Part shown: piece by piece, positions 33,525 to 36,986 of the stretch
Numbering within the stretch: position 1 is the first letter of the stretch
How the letters are laid out: the number at the start of each line of letters is the position of its first letter
Notes under the pieces: model-generated
The model's input: the letters and a program-made list of their open reading frames with translations, nothing else
Databases searched by the model: none
What the model was told of the DNA's origin: nothing
Translations under genes and position numbers: made by a program
Assembly (NCBI GenBank): GCA_902594245.1
Contig: CACJLM010000005.1
Span: 1 to 36,986 of the forward strand
From: an uncultured Pelagibacteraceae bacterium
GTDB lineage: Bacteria > Pseudomonadota > Alphaproteobacteria > Pelagibacterales > Pelagibacteraceae
Length of the DNA stretch: 36,986 nucleotides
Direction of reading: 5' to 3'

Positions 33525-33998
33525 ATGACACATAATCTCTTAAATCAAGGCCCCAAAATTGCATTATTTGAACCAGATATACCACAAAATACAGCTGCAA
33601 TAATAAGGACATGTGCTTGTCTTGGAGCAAAACTAGAGATTATTGAGCCATGTGGCTTTCTGCTGAGTGATAAAAGGTTTAAAAGAGTAGTTATGGATTA
33701 TATGCATGAAAATGAAATAAAATTCTATAAAAGTTCAGATCATTTTTTTAACCTCAAAAAGGATGAAAGAATTATATTGATGACTACGAAGGCAAAGATA
33801 AATTACACAAATTTTAAATTTAACAAAAATGATACTATTTTATTTGGAAGAGAAAGTGCTGGTGTCCCAGAAAAAGTCCATAAAATATTGAAAAATAAAT
33901 TAAAAATACCTATGAAAAAGAACATGCGCTCACTTAATATTGCTTCTTCAGTAGCAATAGTACTAGCGGAAAGTTTAAGACAAACTGAATTAATTTAA
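33525..33998 (+). CDS. trmL: tRNA (cytidine(34)-2'-O)-methyltransferase, SPOUT
   Basis: ALFEPDIPQNTAAIIRTCACLGAKLEIIEPCGF, LFGRESAGVP, RSLNIASSVAIVLAE. Confidence 0.92.
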   Translation: MTHNLLNQGPKIALFEPDIPQNTAAIIRTCACLGAKLEIIEPCGFLLSDKRFKRVVMDYMHENEIKFYKSSDHFFNLKKDERIILMTTKAKINYTNFKFNKNDTILFGRESAGVPEKVHKILKNKLKIPMKKNMRSLNIASSVAIVLAESLRQTELI

Positions 33999-33999
33999 A

Positions 34000-34827
34000 A
34001 TGGAAATAGAGATTAAAAAAGATTTAACAAGCAACTGGTTTAAAATGCTGCAAGATTCTATATGCCAGTGTATAGAAAATTTGGAAAAAAATAACATTAA
34101 ATTTAAATCAACAAAATGGAAAAGAAGTCAAAAAAAAGATGAAGGTGGTGGTGAATTTAGAATTTTAGAAAATGGAAAAATTTTTGAAAAAGTAGGAGTT
34201 AATTACTCCAAAGTATATGGAAAATTCCCAAAAAATTTTCAAAAAAAAATACTTGGAGCAAAAAACGATCCAAGATTTTGGGCTTCTGGAATTTCTGTGG
34301 TAATGCATATGAAAAATCCCCTTATTCCAGCTATGCATTTTAATACTAGATACATTTGCACAACACAAAACTGGTTTGGTGGAGGCATGGATGTAACACC
34401 TTCAAAAATAGATAATAAAGAGAAAAAAGAATTTCATAAAACATTGAAAAAGATGTGTGATCGTCATAATAAAAATTATTACTCAAAGTATAAAAAATGG
34501 TGTGATGAGTATTTCTATTTGCCTCATAGAAATGAACCAAGGGGAATAGGAGGAATTTTTTTTGACTACAAAAAAGATCATTTCGAAAAAGATTTTAAAT
34601 TCGTAAGAGATGTTGGTGTAACATTTCAGTCAATTTTTCAAAAAATTATTAGGAATAAAATAAAAAAAAGATGGACAGTTAAAGATAAAGAAATGCAATA
34701 TGTTAAAAGAGGCAGATATGTGGAATTTAATTTATTATATGATAGAGGAACAAAATTTGGATTACAAACTGGTGGGAATGTTGAGGGTATATTAATGTCT
34801 TTACCACCTATTGTTAAATGGAAATAA
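34000..34827 (+). CDS. hemF: Oxygen-dependent coproporphyrinogen oxidase
   Basis: [80 protein letters not shown]. Confidence 0.96.
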   Translation: MEIEIKKDLTSNWFKMLQDSICQCIENLEKNNIKFKSTKWKRSQKKDEGGGEFRILENGKIFEKVGVNYSKVYGKFPKNFQKKILGAKNDPRFWASGISVVMHMKNPLIPAMHFNTRYICTTQNWFGGGMDVTPSKIDNKEKKEFHKTLKKMCDRHNKNYYSKYKKWCDEYFYLPHRNEPRGIGGIFFDYKKDHFEKDFKFVRDVGVTFQSIFQKIIRNKIKKRWTVKDKEMQYVKRGRYVEFNLLYDRGTKFGLQTGGNVEGILMSLPPIVKWK

Positions 34828-34828
34828 T

Positions 34829-35305
34829 ATGGATAAAGAACCAATTACTTTAAATGGTCTAAATAAATTGAAAGAAGAATTAGTTTTTTTGAAAGAAAAA
34901 AAAAGACCAGAGATTGTTGCTGCGATTGCTGAAGCTAGGTCACATGGGGATCTTAAAGAAAATGCTGAATATCATGCAGCTAAAGAGGAACAGTCTCACA
35001 ACGAAGGAAGAATAACTGAAATAAATGATATAATAGCAAGAGCCAATGTCATTGATGTAACCAAAATAAATAACGATGGTAAAGTAATTTTTGGTTCGAC
35101 AGTATTTTTAGAAAATTTAGATACAGGAGAAAAAATTAATTATAAAATTGTAGGTAAAGATGAAGCAGATCTAAAAGAAAAATTAATTTTTTTTCAATCA
35201 CCTATAGGAAAAGGTTTAATAGGAAAAAATAAAAACGATTTAGTAGAAATAAGTACGCCCGCAGGGAAAAAAAATTTTGAAATTAAAGACGTGAAATATC
35301 TTTAA
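34829..35305 (+). CDS. greA: Transcription elongation factor GreA
   Basis: [37 protein letters not shown]. Start likely [10 protein letters not shown] (34829) rather than 34811. Confidence 0.96.
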   Translation: MDKEPITLNGLNKLKEELVFLKEKKRPEIVAAIAEARSHGDLKENAEYHAAKEEQSHNEGRITEINDIIARANVIDVTKINNDGKVIFGSTVFLENLDTGEKINYKIVGKDEADLKEKLIFFQSPIGKGLIGKNKNDLVEISTPAGKKNFEIKDVKYL

Positions 35306-36576
35306 TTATTTATAATATTTTCAACTTGTTGATCAGATATCTTAAAATTGTTATTTACCCACTCTTCTTCAATCATTCTAAGTTTATCCCCCAAAACTTT
35401 ACCCTCTGAAATTTTATATTTTAATATTAAATTATCTGCTTTAATTGGCATATTGGGCCTTGCCATATCTTTATATAATTTAATGAGTTCTATTAAATCA
35501 TTATCTAATTTTTTAAACTTAAATATTCCAAAATTTAAAATATCAATAATAGTCTCTTTTCCTTTATAGTAAAAAACTCTATTTAAATTTTCTTTTGTAA
35601 AAGCTTTAGATGTAATTTTTTCTTTATAAAATTCATGAATATTTTTTAACCTCTTTTGGTCTTTTTTTGAAAGATTAAATTTATATAAAAAATAATCCAC
35701 ATTATCAGTTTGATCAATTACCAATAGCGAGATTATAAAAATAAAATCATTTTCTTTTAAAACATTACTTGAGTAAGAATTTAATTTTGTGAAAACATTA
35801 AAATACTTTAATTGGGGGAATATTGACGTTAAAATCTCCAAGCTAAATTTGTCTTTAGTAATCTTTGTTAAAACTTTTGAACAAAGTATTTTTTTTAATT
35901 CATCTAGTAATCTTTCTTTTGATAATTTTGAAATTCCATCTAAATGCATTTTTAAATACTTAATTATTTCAGGCTTATGTTTTTGTTTTGAATAGGTTAA
36001 AAAAAATCTAATATATCTTAAGATTCTTAAATAATCTTCTTTAATTCTTTTTTCAGGGTTTCCAATAAAATTAATCTCCCCTTTTTCTATATCATCTTTC
36101 CCATTATACGGATCAAATAAATTACCTTCTCTATCAGAATAAATTGCATTAATTGTAAAATCTCTTCTGGATGCATCTTTTTTCCAATCGTTAGAAAATT
36201 TTACTACTGCATGTCTGCCATCTGTAGAAACATCTTCCCTTAAGCTTGTGATTTCAAATTTATAATCATCAATCAGTGCTGTTATAGTTCCATGTTTAAT
36301 ACCAGTTTCATAAAAATTTATTTCATTCTTTTTTAAAGCATTACATACATCTTTTGGTTTTAAATTTGTTGCTAAATCAATATCATCGATTTTATCTTTA
36401 TTTATTGTTTTTCTTACACACCCACCAACATACCTTACTTCACTCAAGTCTGAGTAAGAATTTATCGACTCGAAAATTTTGTTTGCCGGGGTTTTTAAAG
36501 TTAAGTTTTTTAGGTCGTAACTTACATTATCTAGATTATTGCTTCTAAAGAATAATTTATCTAATAAATATTTCAT
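35302..36576 (-). CDS. cca: CCA tRNA nucleotidyltransferase / poly(A) polymerase family
   Basis: [64 protein letters not shown]. Confidence 0.92.
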   Translation of the reverse strand: MKYLLDKLFFRSNNLDNVSYDLKNLTLKTPANKIFESINSYSDLSEVRYVGGCVRKTINKDKIDDIDLATNLKPKDVCNALKKNEINFYETGIKHGTITALIDDYKFEITSLREDVSTDGRHAVVKFSNDWKKDASRRDFTINAIYSDREGNLFDPYNGKDDIEKGEINFIGNPEKRIKEDYLRILRYIRFFLTYSKQKHKPEIIKYLKMHLDGISKLSKERLLDELKKILCSKVLTKITKDKFSLEILTSIFPQLKYFNVFTKLNSYSSNVLKENDFIFIISLLVIDQTDNVDYFLYKFNLSKKDQKRLKNIHEFYKEKITSKAFTKENLNRVFYYKGKETIIDILNFGIFKFKKLDNDLIELIKLYKDMARPNMPIKADNLILKYKISEGKVLGDKLRMIEEEWVNNNFKISDQQVENIINN

Positions 36577-36579
36577 ATC

Positions 36580-36653
36580 TGGCTGGGGCGCTAGGATTCG
36601 AACCTAGGATGCAGGTACCAAAAACCCGTGCCTTACCGCTTGGCTACGCCCCA
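36580..36653 (-). tRNA. tRNA-Gln(TTG), CCA encoded
   Basis: Reverse complement TGGGGCGTAGCCAAGCGGTAAGGCACGGGTTTTTGGTACCTGCATCCTAGGTTCGAATCCTAGCGCCCCAGCCA; T-loop GGTTCGAATCC; anticodon TTG. Confidence 0.93.
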
Positions 36654-36685
36654 ATAATATTTTCGTATAACATAAAAAATAAAAT

Positions 36686-36986
36686 TTATATAGTTTTTGA
36701 ACTGATACACCAATATTTTTTATATTGTTTATTAAACTGTTTTTGAGCCATATCACATTGCCTTTTTGATGCATAGTAAGCAATAAAAGCAGATCCAGAT
36801 CCCGACATTCTAACAAAAATTGGTTTCTCTAAATTTCTTAAGTAAGACTTTATTTTAGTTAAAACTGGATACTTTTTTGAGACAACATTTTCTAGGGAAT
36901 TATTAGTTTTTTTCAAATAATCTGAATTGAACATTTTTTTCTTAGGATTGTAGAATTTTGCTTTATCAAATTTCCTAACCTGTGAA
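36686..36986 (-). CDS. ispE: 4-diphosphocytidyl-2-C-methyl-D-erythritol kinase, C-terminal part running off the right edge
   Basis: Frame stays open to the edge (..SQVRKFDKAKFYNPKKKMFNSDYLKKTNN...). GHMP-kinase C-terminal motif VRMSGSGSAFIAYY. Confidence 0.8.
   Translation of the reverse strand, partial: SQVRKFDKAKFYNPKKKMFNSDYLKKTNNSLENVVSKKYPVLTKIKSYLRNLEKPIFVRMSGSGSAFIAYYASKRQCDMAQKQFNKQYKKYWCISSKTI

Noticed and set aside
36604-36816. 70-aa minus-strand ORF
   Set aside because: Overlaps tRNA-Gln and ispE in another frame.

Overview
AT-rich, tightly packed window. Gene content, order and codon usage suggest a streamlined alphaproteobacterium of the SAR11/Pelagibacterales type (inference, no search run). 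From about 2.75 kb to the right end it is mostly core genome: tRNA-Val, rpoD, dnaG, YqeY, carAB, a 2OG-Fe(II) oxygenase + ELM1-like pair, trxB, aspartate aminotransferase, uvrB, an SDR + folB pair, uvrC, pgsA, ilvE, MarR/response regulator/histidine kinase (PetP/PetR-like), UbiK-like, lgt, MidA-like, pgeF, prs, rplY, pth, ychF, petABC, trmL, hemF, greA, the CCA-adding enzyme, tRNA-Gln and the ispE C-terminus. The unusual part is the left ~2.75 kb. It holds an edge-truncated DNA methyltransferase that is absent from the supplied ORF track, a tRNA-Met(CAU) 5' half that stops at the anticodon loop, a 12-nt exact inverted copy of its anticodon arm next to the methyltransferase start, a 16-bp palindrome, an 11-bp tandem repeat and an orphan class I methyltransferase. 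Together these look like the end of a tRNA-associated accessory island or recombination scar. I see no CRISPR array, rRNA, transposase or integrase in the window.
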